NCBI RefSeq assembly: GCF_901709675.1
Contig: NC_051091.1
Location: forward strand, 5,988,967 to 6,052,966
Length of the DNA stretch: 64,000 bases
Direction of reading: 5' to 3'
From: Syngnathus acus
Taxonomy: Eukaryota > Chordata > Actinopteri > Syngnathiformes > Syngnathidae
In this document: positions 11,147 through 24,792 of the stretch, in pieces
How positions within the stretch are numbered: the first letter of the stretch is position 1
Layout: every line of letters starts with the position of its first letter
Made by a program: the position numbers and the translations under genes
The notes under the pieces: generated by a model
What the model was told of the DNA's origin: nothing
Seen by the model: only the letters and a program-made list of their open reading frames with translations
Databases searched by the model: none

Positions 11147-14100
11147 CCGACGCCACCAGCAATTAAACACAAACACATGTTATGATTTATGTGGAATTTC
11201 TGCAATCCAATGTTCCCTTTGTCCGTCTGACCAGCACACAAACATGCGCACGCACAAACCTGTAATTAAAACCCCTGTTGTGAATCTGAGATTTGATTCC
11301 ATCTCAGTGTGGTGTGCGGTCCTTTATGGATACGTAAATAGCTGCTTGTGTTGCTGCTGATGTAAGAAGAGAACTTGAAGTTCATCAGCTCTGCAGGTCT
11401 CTGACCACGTTTCTTATTGATTGTTACACTTTTGATTGGCGCTTTGTGGACAGCACGGAGACGTTTGATGAATAATGCAAACTGAAGTTCCGTCAACCCT
11501 TTGCACACCGGGTTTTATGGTACTTAAAGAGTTGTGCGACAAAGAAACACTGCAATATTCAAAATACTGTAAGTTGTTACTTTGATTATGTGCACATTAA
11601 GAGGCTACGATTCACCCGTTCGCATCAGTGCGTCAACAATAAAAATTCATGATGCGACCGGCTCAATTAAAAGGGAGTGGGCCGGGTATGATTTGAGATG
11701 AAAATTGGAATGCATTCCAACAGCTTCATCACCATAAACGTGTTCTAGTCAACTGTCTATAGAGAGCCACTCTGAGTCAAATTTTAATTAAACTTATGAG
11801 CCTATATGGGAGCAAAGCCATTATTTAATTTCAACACACAAGATAATATGCGTCTGATTCCTTATGAACCTTTTTGGGGTCTCTACCGCATTGTTTGAGT
11901 TACAATCTGTCCAATTAGCAAACGTTAGCCAGCAAATGCAATTCAAACACATTGCCGTTCGTTTTTCAAGGGTGTAATATTCAAAAGATGTTTTCAGCCG
12001 TTTAATAAGAAAACAGCCTTCTAGTGTCAACATGTCATCCTACACATAAAGCAGCAACGGTTGCCGTCTGTTGTGTAACGATGAGCACAATACGTCTTTC
12101 ACGGGAGCATCAGCTATGACATGTCACTGAAAAGTAAACTGAGTCAATGGTCAGTAACACGCGGAGGTGTTTTGGCATTCGTTATGTGGCCTGAAGCTCT
12201 TTTGTGGGTGCAGATTTAACCGTACACCCACACCGGGTTGTCAATAGCCGGGTTGATTAAACCTCTGGAAGATGGGCTGAGGAATCCTGCAAATAGATTG
12301 ACTCTTGTTGAATCGGCACCTAATGAAGACGTACAGTATCTGCGACAAGCGACAATCTTGCCCATTTACCCAAAAATTGCTTCGGTTGTTTTTTTCTCTC
12401 ACAGTGATCGGTTTTGGATGCCTTACTAATTTTATTGCGGGTTGTCAGTGTGGTTTTTGTAATCTTTCTCGAGCCCCACTGTGAGAATGAGATTTCCCTT
12501 GGCATCAAATGATGATGATGATGACACAGTGCTGCGGTAATGTTCTTTTTTATATTGGATATTATGATCAATTCAGCTCAATCTCAACACAGGTGATTAA
12601 ATTGGGACCAGTTACACAATTACGGCCACAACTTTTCCCCGATGGATAGCCACGAAAGGCAAACAAAAAGTCATTTAAAATATGAGAGCGTGGCTTTAGG
12701 CTGGTGATATTTCAGAGGCACGATGGGAACCTTGTATCGTATTCTTGCCTTGCGCAATCATCAAGTAGTCAGTTAAAGGAAATATTAAAAAAATCAAGGA
12801 GGATATTTGGATTTGATATGATTGCAAAAAGAAGTCATTTGAGATGAAAAGTGAGTTTTTCTTCTGCTGGGTGAGCCTTGAGAGTGACCTGATTGGAGTG
12901 AATTCTCTGTCAAGCTATTGACAGCAGGGTTGTAAGGAAACAGGAAAATAAGGAAGGACAATCTCACCCTGTCTGTCTGTTGGAGGAGATAAAAAAAAAA
13001 AAACCCAACAACCTGCGACTCAGGCTGTCTGTGTCATTCCTCCTCTTTTAACATATTTTCTTCTCTGTGCCTGTCGAAAAAGCACGGCCACTTTGATCAG
13101 AGCGTTATCTGCACTGCTGCGGCCTAATCCGCGTATTTGCTCCAAGTCTTAGCTGGATCACGGCGCTCAAATCAAAGCTGTATGGAGTCAGAACCGGCCA
13201 GGGCATAAACGTGTGGGAACACTCAGTCGTATAGTTGCCATGTACACTTTCAAACCCGCTTTGAAAAACAGGCATCAAGGCAGTTTGTGGATTTCAGATG
13301 CTCCATTTCCAAGTACGACCAAGCTCAAGTTAACTGTGAATGTAACTTTTAACAGCATATATAATGCACTGATAAAAAAAAAATTAATAAATCAGCATAT
13401 GCTGAAGAAACGGCCACCCCATGACAACGCTATCCTCAAAACGTAAATTGACCTTGCTGGCGAATCTAACATGCATCGGTTCATCAAAAAAAAAAAAAAA
13501 CTGTGATCAAAACAAACAAATTTATCAAAAACGTTTTCATACATCAAATATGGCTGGTGAGATTAAACCAGATCAGAGACTTTGACTGTGGAATCATATT
13601 CAGAATGCCCTCCTCTTTATTAGATCATCGGATGCCCTTCTTGTGGCCTCCCAGAGGAAGCAATACTCGTATGCAGATGGAAAAACAAAGCACAGAGAGG
13701 CAACACAGAGCTGCTGTGATAATGAAATAACTTATGGAGATGTGCTTCGCTTGGAAAGACGCTGAGCGGGAGGTAGCTATTGTTGACTCGCATTCTCAAG
13801 ATCAGTTTGCATTGAAGACGCTCATTCTGTTGGTCACACAAAAGTGGACATTGAAAAAAAATCTCCCTCTATCCCGTTTCAGTCTAATAAATCAGGTTTC
13901 ATTTTTAGATGACTACCTGATTCCAGCGGCGTGAATCATAATTCATTTAAAATTCATAGAATTAAATCGTGATCGTTCAGCTGGTACCTGTTGATGAAAA
14001 TTCCAAGTGCTCTTTGAACGCGGGCAAACTTTGATGTTGCGCTTCCTGATCCCGTCGAGACTTTCATGTTAATAAATGAGATCTCAGCACAGGCAAACTG

Positions 14101-17100
14101 CTTTAACCCAATGTATTATGGATGAAGCAAAAAAAAAAAAAAGAACCAAACTAAAAAGGAGGAATCACCAAGGCACACATAAGTGCCAGAATCCAATCTC
14201 AGCTCCATTAGTGCAAGACAAATCCTATACAGTGAGAATGCTCTCCATACGTTTCCATGAGGAAGCACAAAAAGCCATTATGGAAATGAAAGAGGACAAA
14301 TCACATGATACAGATCACTGCGTATAGATGAAGAAAAAAAAAAAAAAACTCGCCGAGATATACTTGGGAGGGCTTGTACTGAACATCTACTTCCAATAAT
14401 CGTGAGGGACGGCTTGAAATTTCAATCCTTTCATTTGTGTCATCTTGCGTCTGCAATGAACTTGCTTTGTTGTTCTCAACTATCGATCAACGATTGCATC
14501 TCTTCTTCACTTTACCGTAACGTCTCCCACCTGAAATACTGCACTTCAACAACATTCCATCATGTGCCAAGCCTTTATCGCTTTCTTCCTCTCAACAACC
14601 CAGAACTCATTCTAAGTAGATTGGAAGTCACAACAAGGTTATTTGGGAAGACAATTTGCCCGTGTTTGCCGATGTGTTAGCGTCCCCTGCCAGCATATGC
14701 TCCATCACTGTAGATACAGATCCTTACAAACAATCTCCCTAATGCTAATTGAGGTAATTAAAGCCGCAGCATCCGAGCATCCAGGTGCAGGTGGAAGGCA
14801 TTACTCATGTCTTCTTGCCCTTGGAGGTAACCCTCTCAATCTAACGAGGTAAACAAGACACGTGAGTCATTTTTCCACCGTTGCCTACTACGCAAAGGTG
14901 AGCGAACGAGAAGATATATTTCCCCAGTGGTCCGAGAGTGACATTGTTATCATGCATGAAAACAATCTTTTGGATCTCGTTTGACTTTGTGCAGAAACTT
15001 TATTGACAGTGATGTGGTTTGTCAAGGAGCATAGGCGAAAGCTTCTGATTGGTTGTTGCAGCGTAGGAGCCACCTCAATACGTATGCATCATTATTTGTT
15101 GTATGGTGACTTAATTAAGGGCGAATGGAAAGCTGATCCGAAAATACGCTTCGATATTTGGATGAAAATGCCACGGTAGCAAATGCCACACATAGCGGGA
15201 GATTGGTAGCGATGGCAGCGGGCGTCGAGGAGGTTGTCGAGGAGGTTGTTTTTATGCCATGATGTATCAAAAGCAATTTTGAAAAATCCATCTAAGTTTT
15301 TTTTCTAAAATATTATCATTTGTCCTCCTTCTATGACCTTGCTAGGCGCAAGACAGCCATCAACATTGCTTTAAACAGTGACTCCGGTCCTCTTCCATTA
15401 TGCTGTACATTTTCAAATATTTCCCAATAATTAGCCAATTTGTATGTGATCCTCATGTGTCCTTCCATCCCCCAAGATCACTACCAAAGATGATCTTAAT
15501 AATTAGCGCTTAGAAAGTCACCGCTGCCTTTGTGAAGCCGCCACTTTAGCTGTCATTATAACTCAATGTATTCATGACATCTTTTTGAGTCATTTTAAGC
15601 ACCGTTTGGTGCTCTATTAGCTATGGGTTATGATCATTAGTATGAAAGGGGCGTACTTTACCAAGCCGGAGTTTGCCCAAAAGGGACAAACTTCAGAGAG
15701 CATGGAAACTTTGTGCTCAGGCTGAGGCAGCTTTAATTATGCCTGTCATAAAGGCTTCAGTTTTTGCAAGTATAAAGGCGAAACTCTGATCTCGTGTGTC
15801 TGGAAAAGAAGTCGCTCAGATGTTCTTCACGCGATGGCTGCCAGCTGCCGCTTCAGTAGGGCCTCCGTAGCGACGATCAGTCCGGTCTCTCGCTGCCTAA
15901 TTATCCAGAGTAGCAACATCTTTGCTGTGTCTGTGTCCTTCCCTGTTGCCACACCAACACGCTGTGATGAGGAACGTTGTGATTAGATGAGGTCGGGGCT
16001 TGTAAAAAGACAGTGGAAGCAGCAAAAAAAAAAAGGACAAATGGAAAGATACTTAAATGGCACATTAATTCTGTCAGGGAGTTAATAGGGACATGATTGG
16101 TTTTCTTTACATTGCATCCTTTGGAGGTTTTATTAAAATCTTCATCAACTATTTATTTGCATACAGGTGAAATAGGCGTTAATGTGATTTGAAATGGTCT
16201 ATATGTGCTGCTGGTAATCACAGATCGTCATTTCAGCTTTGCTCGGTTTATTGTAAAACGGTGTTGATGCGGCGGTGTAGTTTGGAAGTGTACTGAAGTT
16301 GTTCCACGGTAAATTGCTGTCATTAGTGCTTTTTGGATCAATACGCTCTTAACATTGTCCCTATTCACTTGAGTGCAGGAGCCTCGAAAGAAGCTGTTAC
16401 ACAGCAACAGCGGGCAAAAACATCAGCGACGATGCTTGTGTCAAATTGCGAAAGATGCAAGCTACTAGCTATCGAGCGACCATGAACAGCAGACAGATTT
16501 CAGTTGAAATTGATGCAAGCTTGGGTGGCTTGCTCTCGAACCTTTGTTCTATTTCCACACAGGCAGTTTTTTCCCCCCCCTATCCAAGAGTGCATTAGGT
16601 TGAAACAGGCTCAGGTTGTTGTCAATAGTCATTAAAGCTGACCACTGGCCTCGGGTCAAGACTTGCCTCACTCGAGTGACAGGCCCAACATCATCTGTCC
16701 ATTTTTTGCAACACCTCAAAATCACCAGTGCAGTGTTTCATAAAAAAAAAAAAAAAAAAAGTTAAAAATGCTAACAATGTGTAGAAAGTCCGGCCGCTGC
16801 TTCTTTCCTTTCCTTGGATGACATTTGCACAAAGCTTTCTGCCGGTACAGACGAGGAAGGCAAATGTTAGAGGTGAGGGTTGCTGTAGGCGTGTGCATCG
16901 GCTGGCCATAAGTACCCTTGTTTAATTCCAGGCATGAATTCCACTCTAAGTCCTGTCTGCACAAAGCACCTCTTGTTAAAAACACAAGCGCAAAGAGTGA
17001 CTTTTTGTGTGCAACCTCACTCTGAAATCAATAAAGAAAACCTTTCATTTATGTTCTGGCTGCCCTCTTTACAGTCTTATTGATTTTTACACAAAAGCAG

Positions 17101-18000
17101 ATTTAAATATCCAACATGGTGCTGTGTGACTGAACCCCTGCTGTTATTTCTTCAACTTCTGGATACAACCTAAGGCCCCTCCATTTTATTTTTATTTTTA
17201 ATCTACATCAGTGATTTGATGCTGTTCTAATTCTGAGCGTGACTTTGTAGGTAGCACGTCATTCTTTTCTCAATGTAATATATTCTGCATTCCAAAAATG
17301 TGGATAATTATTCTGCTCATCTAGACAAATAGACAAAGTTTGTTTATTTTTTATTATTTTCCTTGTGATTTTAATTCATATGCTTACCCACTAAACCCCC
17401 ACCACTATAGTTTGCAGAGGGTTAAGAGTTTTTAATGGACTTTAGTTCTAATGTCCCTCCCACTCTCTTACCCCCTTTGTCTTCCTCCACCATGTTTTTC
17501 CTTTGAATTGCCGCCAAGCTCTGTTTGTTTCTGTAATTACGAGCCGTAAGCATGCTTTCAAAAGTCCATTTTGAAAATGGCAAACGCACCAATGGTTTAT
17601 TGATAACGCATTACCTGCTGCAGCGCTGTATGGAGATATACTGGGAGCTCCTCCAGCCTTTTCTGGTGGCCTGCCTTCACTGAAATGACAAAATGCCAAA
17701 GTAATACCATCCCGTCACAGATACAAGGGTGAAATGTTGGCATACCGGTCCTACGTGATTTAAAAACAAAAATATCATAGTCACCAGGCATTCAGTTTAA
17801 TCTGCAGTGACATTTGATGGCTTTGTTTGCCTCGCAATGGTGGTGATCCAAGCAGGCTTTCCAGGGTTCCTCGATATTTTGAGGTGACCCTCCGCATTTC
17901 CGAGTTGTCACCGCGCATCAATTGGCAAGGTGGACGGACGCACGTATATCAACCCACAGCCCATCATGGCGTGTGCGCTTGCAGTTAGATTTCCAATTAA
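11147..18000. other. Non-coding single-copy stretch
   Basis: No exon or RNA gene is supported. Small items are a (GAT)n tract at about 12510-12524, A runs at about 13487-13500, 14132-14143, 14334-14348 and 16742-16760 (A19), and a 2x12-bp tandem at 15224-15247. The area around 14735-14830 has 'ctaattgaggtaattaaag' and balanced composition, and could be conserved non-coding sequence. That needs a cross-species alignment. Confidence 0.6.
15224..15247. repeat. 12-bp tandem duplication
   Basis: GTCGAGGAGGTT occurs twice head to tail. It is a minimal tandem repeat, probably replication slippage. Confidence 0.9.
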
Positions 18001-21000
18001 GTTTGCAAATTATATGATTATCTCCAGCACTCTGCCGAAGCCTTTTTTTTTTTTTTGGGAAACGGCCTGTTAGCCATTTAGTTTGGATAATAGTATCAGG
18101 AGCTAACCTGCTTGTGCTTTGAGAATATTAATGTCTGTTGGCTTGTCACGCATGAACCAAATATCCGGCTTATCATGCACACCATCTCATTACCTCTGTC
18201 CTCCTTTTGCAATTCCACCTGCTTCAAAACAATAACTGCAACAGTCCCGCATGATCGTAAAAGCCCCTTAGTCAATGATATATCACGTATCTGAAGCAGA
18301 TACAGTCATGGATGATATGGATCTCCATCAACCAAATACATGTACACATGCACACACAGAAAACAATACCACTCACTGAATGTGAATTATTGATATGAAT
18401 ATGTTGACTGGAATAAGATGCAGACCGTTGTGGTGGGCGAATCTTTGCTGTACATGATTTTTCACCAAAAATAGAAAATTGTGTCTGTCTAGCATTTGGT
18501 CAGTATTTGCAATCAATTTTAGGTTACATTTGTAAATCTACTGCAAAGTTTGAAAGGAATCAAGTGTTTTCAATTGAAGTATGTGGTTCATTTCTAAAGG
18601 TGATATCAGTTCATCACATATTTTGCAGTCTATCTTTTTTTAACTGCAGACTTGTGATTTTAATATCCGCAGTAACGGCAATAAAAATAAATAAGATGGA
18701 TTTTTCTACAGCTTACATATTCCCCAAATATAATGGAATGCGACACTAGCTAACAGACATTTGTACAAACACCACCCAAAATAAAACATAGCTTCGAAAA
18801 GCATTCCAGTATTGTACAATCCCGTTTCACTTTCAGGGAGACAAACTGCTTTATGGCCGTCTTGCAAATGCAAGTTTAATATCGCCTCTTAGTTTTGTTT
18901 TCGTCTCTGCTTACTCCCGAGGGAAGTATTAGGTTTTAGTAGCTCAATAATGCAATATGCTCACTACATAACACATCTCGAGGCTGAGAACAAAAGATTC
19001 TTTGAAATTTTCCATCATCCTATCAAAACAGCTGTCAAATGATACTGGAAATTTGCTTTGTGAGATAATGATGTCATGAAGCAGTTTTGCTGACCAAAGT
19101 CCTCCGGGTAGACATTTGACAGTTCCCAGACGTGTGTTTTTGTTGAACGTAGCATCGTTTATTATACTTCACAATTTAACCCACAGACATCTCATTTCTC
19201 TGGCACGCTACGTTTTATAGCGTGGAATCACTTTTACCTGTCTATATGTAAGCGTGTATCAAAGTCCCACTTATAGATTTTGAAGTGACACATCTTATTC
19301 TGAACTTTTGGAAGTTGTTTACAGGGTAAAAGCCAGCAGAAGATTGGGTTGTGTTGAGGGGGGGGGCTCGATTTGAGAGAAACAGCTTGCCATCCTTCAT
19401 GATGGTAATCTCCTTGGCGCCATTTACAGCACACCTCAATATCCAAGGCAACGCCAGTCGGATTGTACCTTGTGACAAGTATAGATTGCTTTACAGCAGC
19501 TGGCAAATCTTCAGCTCATCGGCACATTAGCATATCGCCTCCTAATTAGAATTATTTGCAGCCTCTATAGGATTTGACTATCATTCACTTTGCCGCAGAA
19601 TGTAAATTTGTATATTCCTCCTATTGTGGAGATACTTTACTTTTTTTTTTTTTTTTTTACAATAATCAAACACGGTATAAAAATATTAAAAAGTAAGTTT
19701 TCCTTCACGCTTGAAAATGTTTGACTTACTCACTGTACTTTACGACATCGGGGTTATATTGACTGGTGTATTTATGACTAAATTAAAAGAGCAATCATTT
19801 TATTAAATGATCCACAGCGAGAGATCTTTTTGTGTGGTGGATGAGTTCACGTTGACCCTTTAAAGTCAAATCTTTCTTAATGGAAAGTCGGCACTTATCT
19901 TCTAACTGCAACAAATAAGTCCACAAGAATGGTTATTGTTCTCCCGATAATAAATAAAGGTTAGCCGTTACGGGGGCGGAACATTTTTAAAAGCAATATT
20001 CTCTGCAAGTCTTGCTTCTCACGATACTGCTGGTATAATGAAGACTAAGCACTGAAAAAATAGCAAAACTTTTATGTATATAGCTTTTTAGAAACCCAAA
20101 TTGTTGCCCGAGTGAGACAGCGGCACAAGGAGAGCAATTAATTTAATTAGTTTTTATCGGAAGTAAAGCTGCAAATCCAGCTTTAAGGCCAGCACGAGGC
20201 AGTCGTATTTTACTTTTCTTTATTATCTATAGCTCCCTCTCTTGCACAGAGTCACGGGGGTCACGTCCCTTTCAAAACATTTTGTTAAAAGAAGCATCTG
20301 AAGTGTTTTTGCTCAGTGGACCTTTTTTCGCTGCTGGCAAATTCTGCTTGACCGTACCACGAGTGAAAGGCGGTTTTAGCCTTGTGCTGACCTTCAGGCA
20401 TGAATAGGGATGAGTCTGTATGGATTCTGAAGCGATATACGTAAAACAGATTTGTCGAGACAGGGCATTTCTAGCTCATGTCTTAGGCAGAACATCATTT
20501 TAGTACTTGCACTTGTTTTCAGTGTGCGCGGTGGAAAAGTAAACCGGTAATAGCTGAGGTTATTTCAGGTAAAACTCTATTCCTTTTTGTCCTTTATCTA
20601 AATCTCTCCCTCGGATAATCTATCCATCCTAGCGCTGAACAGGAGCACTCAGATTGTGCAAAATGATAAATCTCAAGGGAAGAGAGTTTCAGAGTGAGAA
20701 ATGAAGGGGCAAGGGGTGAGCTGAAGACTTGATAGATTCAATTTTATGGCCAAGAGGAATTTGAAAACCCATCACATATGGGCTAGAGATCATTGCAAAC
20801 CAGCCTTTTCCACCCCCACCCACCTCTTGATTCCAATAAGTAGCGGGGAATATGAGACACAACCCCATCCCTTGCGAAAAGACATTGCTGGGATTTGGAT
20901 CTCGAAGACATATACACCAACTGGATCCTTTTATAGCTAAAGTTCACTTTTGACCGCTAATCTGCATGAATTGCCAAAGTGGACCTTTCATTCCACAACT

Positions 21001-24000
21001 TCTCCATATGACCTCACAGTTCTGCATTACATCGCCATGGAGATTTCGTCTGTCATCCAAACATCTCTCATTTGCTGTGTCAATTAGTAGCTGCTGGACT
21101 TGCTTGGATTTAGGTTCCTCTGAATGAATTCCTGCCTCCTTGTCATCTACAGAACTTTCATGTCGACCATTCTTGCAGATTCTTGCCATGTCCAAAATTG
21201 GACATTTTCTTTTCATAGGAGGTCGTGCAGTGTGAACTTCTTGCTTTGTTAAGGAAAAAGTATGAGCAAGTGCTTACTCTCATTGCTCCCCAGAGTATTC
21301 CACTTCCACGGTGATGAAGAATGAGTCAGTCCATCACGTTCCCGGCATTTATGAAACATTATTATCCAGCTATACGATATCATTTGTCATAATGTGGCAA
21401 CATCGGGAAAAAATATTACTACAGCAAGCTTACCTTGTTCGGAATATCTGTTTCACTTTTGATCATGTGATCTTCGAGCAAAATGAGAATCTCTGGATTG
21501 CGATGGGTGCGAGTACATCACACCCGGTTTGTAATTAAACCCCTTTGTGTGGCTTTATACCGCAGTACTCGTACAGAGACACCTGTTCTCTCACAAACCT
21601 TGTACGTGAGAGCCTACTGTCGACATTTGATGCATCTCTCGAAAAAACCCAGACACTCAGCACTTCTTCTTGTCATGTAAAGATGAGATGTAGCAGGTGT
21701 TTTAGGACACGATGATACAGTGGTGCCCAGGGGTGCTGCTTGGTGTCGTAGGCCCGCATGCATAATGAAGCACACAGCCAGATGGGAAGTGTACGATAAA
21801 GTCTGCTGGATGACAAAAAAAAGGAAATTGGTCATGTTTGTGAGTGAATTTACAGTTGCGAGAAAAATCTGAGATGGATTTCTGCATAAATTGCTCATAA
21901 AATGATCTACTACTAACAGTTAGGACAAAAGATAAACACAGCCTGCTTAAATGAAAAGCACGTTTTTGGACATGCATATTTTGCTTATGATAACACTCAT
22001 GATACTGAATTGGAGTGCAGGGCAAATATATTGATGCACATTGCAGGGAATATTTGTCCCATATGTTTTTTTTTTATCCAGTGTGTGTGTTTTTGTGTGC
22101 TATTTTTAAAACAGATTTTTAGCAGTCAATCAGCCTTCTGTAACCTTTCTGCCCCGGTGTGCCTGGATGTGGTCTAAGTAGCCAGCAGTTCCATCTTCTT
22201 TGCCAGCATGGCCTCACAAAAGCTTTTCTTTACACAGTCACCATTTTTAAAAAAGTTAGTCACAATATAGTACACACACAAGTCTCTCTCTTACTTTCTG
22301 TTTGTCTCTTAAAGGCAGTTACTACCTCCTTTGTTGTCTGCAGATGTACCAATTTATTCGGAGTACTTTAATATTCAGATCTGACGGTCATGTTTAATTC
22401 ATATGCCGCATTTTGTTCGGAGTGCTCACAAATTGTTTGTGCAATGCCTTTAGATAGTTTGCACCATTGAGTGCTGCAAAGCTACAATTTATCTCTCAAA
22501 TTTATAGAAATGTTGATTATTACCATGAAGGAGCTGAACATTTATTGGTGCTTTAGTAAGGTATTGTGAGGTAGGGCGGGGATGAGAGGAAAAAGCTTTA
22601 TACTATAGCAAAGTAGCGGTTTTATGACAGTTGCTCCCGCGTCTGCTACTTGCGGCATCACTCAGTGCGCAGATGGTGTGTTTTTAGTGTCAGCCAAGTT
22701 TCAAAACGCCACAGAAAGATATGAGACTCCAAATATTGTCAACTACTGCCTCTCAACTTCAACCCAGCTCAAAATGCAATAATCTCATGCAGTGGTGTTG
22801 TAAACATTTATTGATTGATTTAATGATTTTTCTATTTATTGATTTTATTTTTCTTATTTAAATCCTCATACAAAGAAGTTTTGGAGGTTTCCTTGAAGCA
22901 TCTTTAAATCCTGCAGTTCTTTAAGACCTAAAGAAGATGCTATGCTGCTAAATATGGGATGCGGGTTTATGCGTGGGAACCGCATGAAGATGGGGGAAGG
23001 GTGAGAAGGTTAGTCTGTTTATATGTGTGCGTGCTTATATGCGTGTGTGTGTGTGGAAGTGTGTGTGCGTGCATGTGTGGTTTGTCTGGGGGGTTGGTTG
23101 CCAGTGGGACCTGCCTCTCAGTGTAATTGAAAAATGTGACCTGGAAAATGTTTGCCCAGTGGAGCATGAAAGTTACCTCCACATCGATGGTGGTGAGCCA
23201 CGAGACGGCTCACCTGCCCCCAGACAGCAAGAGCCTTGTACTGGGTGGAAGCTCACGTGAAGAGCCATTTTAAAGCCCTGGCATAGGCAAAAACATTAAT
23301 TATTTACTAAGAATTCGAAACTGACCGGAAAAATGCAAAATAATTCATGCATAATCCCCACAAGATTGACCTCAACAAGGACTCCTGGTGTGCTCCTCCA
23401 ATGTGCATGTGTGCGTGTTTATGTGTGCATATTTCAAGTAATTCTCACCGAAAGAAATACACAGAATTTCCTTTTCACTTTAATAGTCACATTGCAAATC
23501 TGCCACCTGAAGTGGTCCACATTGGAAGCAGTTACTGGAAAATATATTTTATGTGTAGAAGAGAAAATGAAATTGAGAATCTTATGCTTCAGTTGTTATG
23601 GGGGTGATAAAATGCAATCCAAAACATGACCTCCGTCCTGCACACTCAGGTTCCCTTGAGTCATTTTCATTAACCTAAAACCATTATTTAACCAAATGCA
23701 TACATCCCTCAACCTCAGCAGATAGTGAGATGCATGAGTGGGGCCACACTTACTAAGGACATATAGGCTCATAAGAAAAATACACACAAGTGCACAATCA
23801 GCATAAGGTGGGAGGTATGACGTATTTTCTAATTACAGTATTGAGACTGGCCAATAGTTTGTGATGAGTGGACATAGAGAGAGAAATGCATTTGTCAGGG
23901 CCATGTTATACTTCATTGAGCACATGAAATGTAATTTTGTGGTACATGAACCTTAATTTGTCAAACATTTGAATTTATTCGTGCATTTTTTACCTGTCAA

Positions 24001-24321
24001 TGTTTGGTTCCTTCATTTATTTTGTACAATTTAAAAAGGAGGGAATGAAGCCAAATGAGCTTGTACAATACTTTACCCCCATTCAGAAAACCTTGTCAAA
24101 TGAAACATTTCTGGATGAACAATACAAGTAAGAAGATTAAATAAAAAGTAAATGAAACGGAATCAATTTTGTTAATGAAAGGAACATAAATTACTGTAGA
24201 TATAAAAACTTAAAATTAATTGCACATATATGTAAGCATGAGGTACTTGAGAAATTTCAGTTCTGGGTCAATAATACAAGTTGAAAACAATAACGGGAAC
24301 AAGATTGAGCCCTGGGGTGCA
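18001..24321. other. Non-coding single-copy stretch
   Basis: No gene is supported. Homopolymers lie at about 18045-18056 (T) and 19641-19658 (T18). A TAAT-rich word string near 20135-20152 reads 'gcaattaatttaattag'. The last part, about 23930-24300, is AT-rich with no recognisable element. Confidence 0.6.
23021..23080. repeat. Imperfect (GT)n tract
   Basis: A TG/GT-rich tract with several GC, CT and AA interruptions, 60 bp. Frames translated through it are not coding. Confidence 0.85.
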
Positions 24322-24430
24322 CTAGTCAAAGTCAAAAGTCATACTCAAGTAAGAGTAGTGTTGCTTTAGAAAAATCCAGCAAAAGACAAAAGTAGTCCTC
24401 GGAATAATTACAAGACAAAGAGAAAATTCA
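24322..24430. repeat. Degenerate interspersed repeat ('tactcaagtaagagta' type)
   Basis: The words 'catactcaagtaagagtag', 'aaaagtagtcctc' and 'aataattac' in this order match, from memory, an abundant but poorly classified fish repeat. No terminal repeats or target duplication are visible, so this is a fragment. It lies directly beside the Tc1 relic, and the two may have been brought together by nested insertion. Confidence 0.4.
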
Positions 24431-24529
24431 AAACCATTTTTTAGCAAATAAAAAATGCTACGAGTTGTACTGCAGATAATAATTTCACAGAGTTTGCACC
24501 AAGTCTTTTTGAAAAGCTTTGGCACTTCA

Positions 24530-24792
24530 TATGTTGGATGTAGAGCGATGCTTCACAGCCATTTTCAGACTTCTCCAAACATGTTCAATCGGATTCAAGT
24601 CTGGGCCCTTGCTAGATCTCTCAAGGTCGTTTACGGATTTGTCCTGAAGCCACTCCTTTGATATCCGTTGTCCTGCTGGAAGATGAAGCATCTTCCCAGT
24701 ACCAAGTCAAGAGCTCTGCAGCAGTTTTCCATCCAAGATTTGTCTGCATTCATCTTTCCCTCATTCCTGACTAAGTTTATGCCGCTGAAAAA
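24530..24792 (-). pseudogene. Tc1/mariner transposase relic (fish Tc1 type)
   Basis: Read on the minus strand, this matches the C-terminal half of a fish Tc1-type transposase, the DD34E integrase-fold enzyme that cuts and pastes the element at TA sites. In order it shows an FSG stretch, 'RNEGKMNADKSW', 'LGRCFIFQQDN' (with the second catalytic Asp), 'SKEWLQDKSVNDLE' and 'PDLNPIEHVWRSLKMAV' (with the catalytic Glu). The QQDN stretch is at about 24668-24685 and DLNPIEH at about 24575-24602. Between QQDN and SKEW the expected DPKHTAK segment is missing. By comparison with the family as I remember it, about 19 nt are deleted near 24666, which shifts the frame. The N-terminal DNA-binding part, the first catalytic Asp and the inverted repeats are not present. 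It is a dead fragment, and the nearby sequence cannot supply activity. Confidence 0.88.

Noticed and set aside
21560-21640. Small inverted repeat (ctctcac ... gtgagag) as a microRNA hairpin
   Set aside because: The stem is only seven pairs, with no extended pairing and no known microRNA seed.
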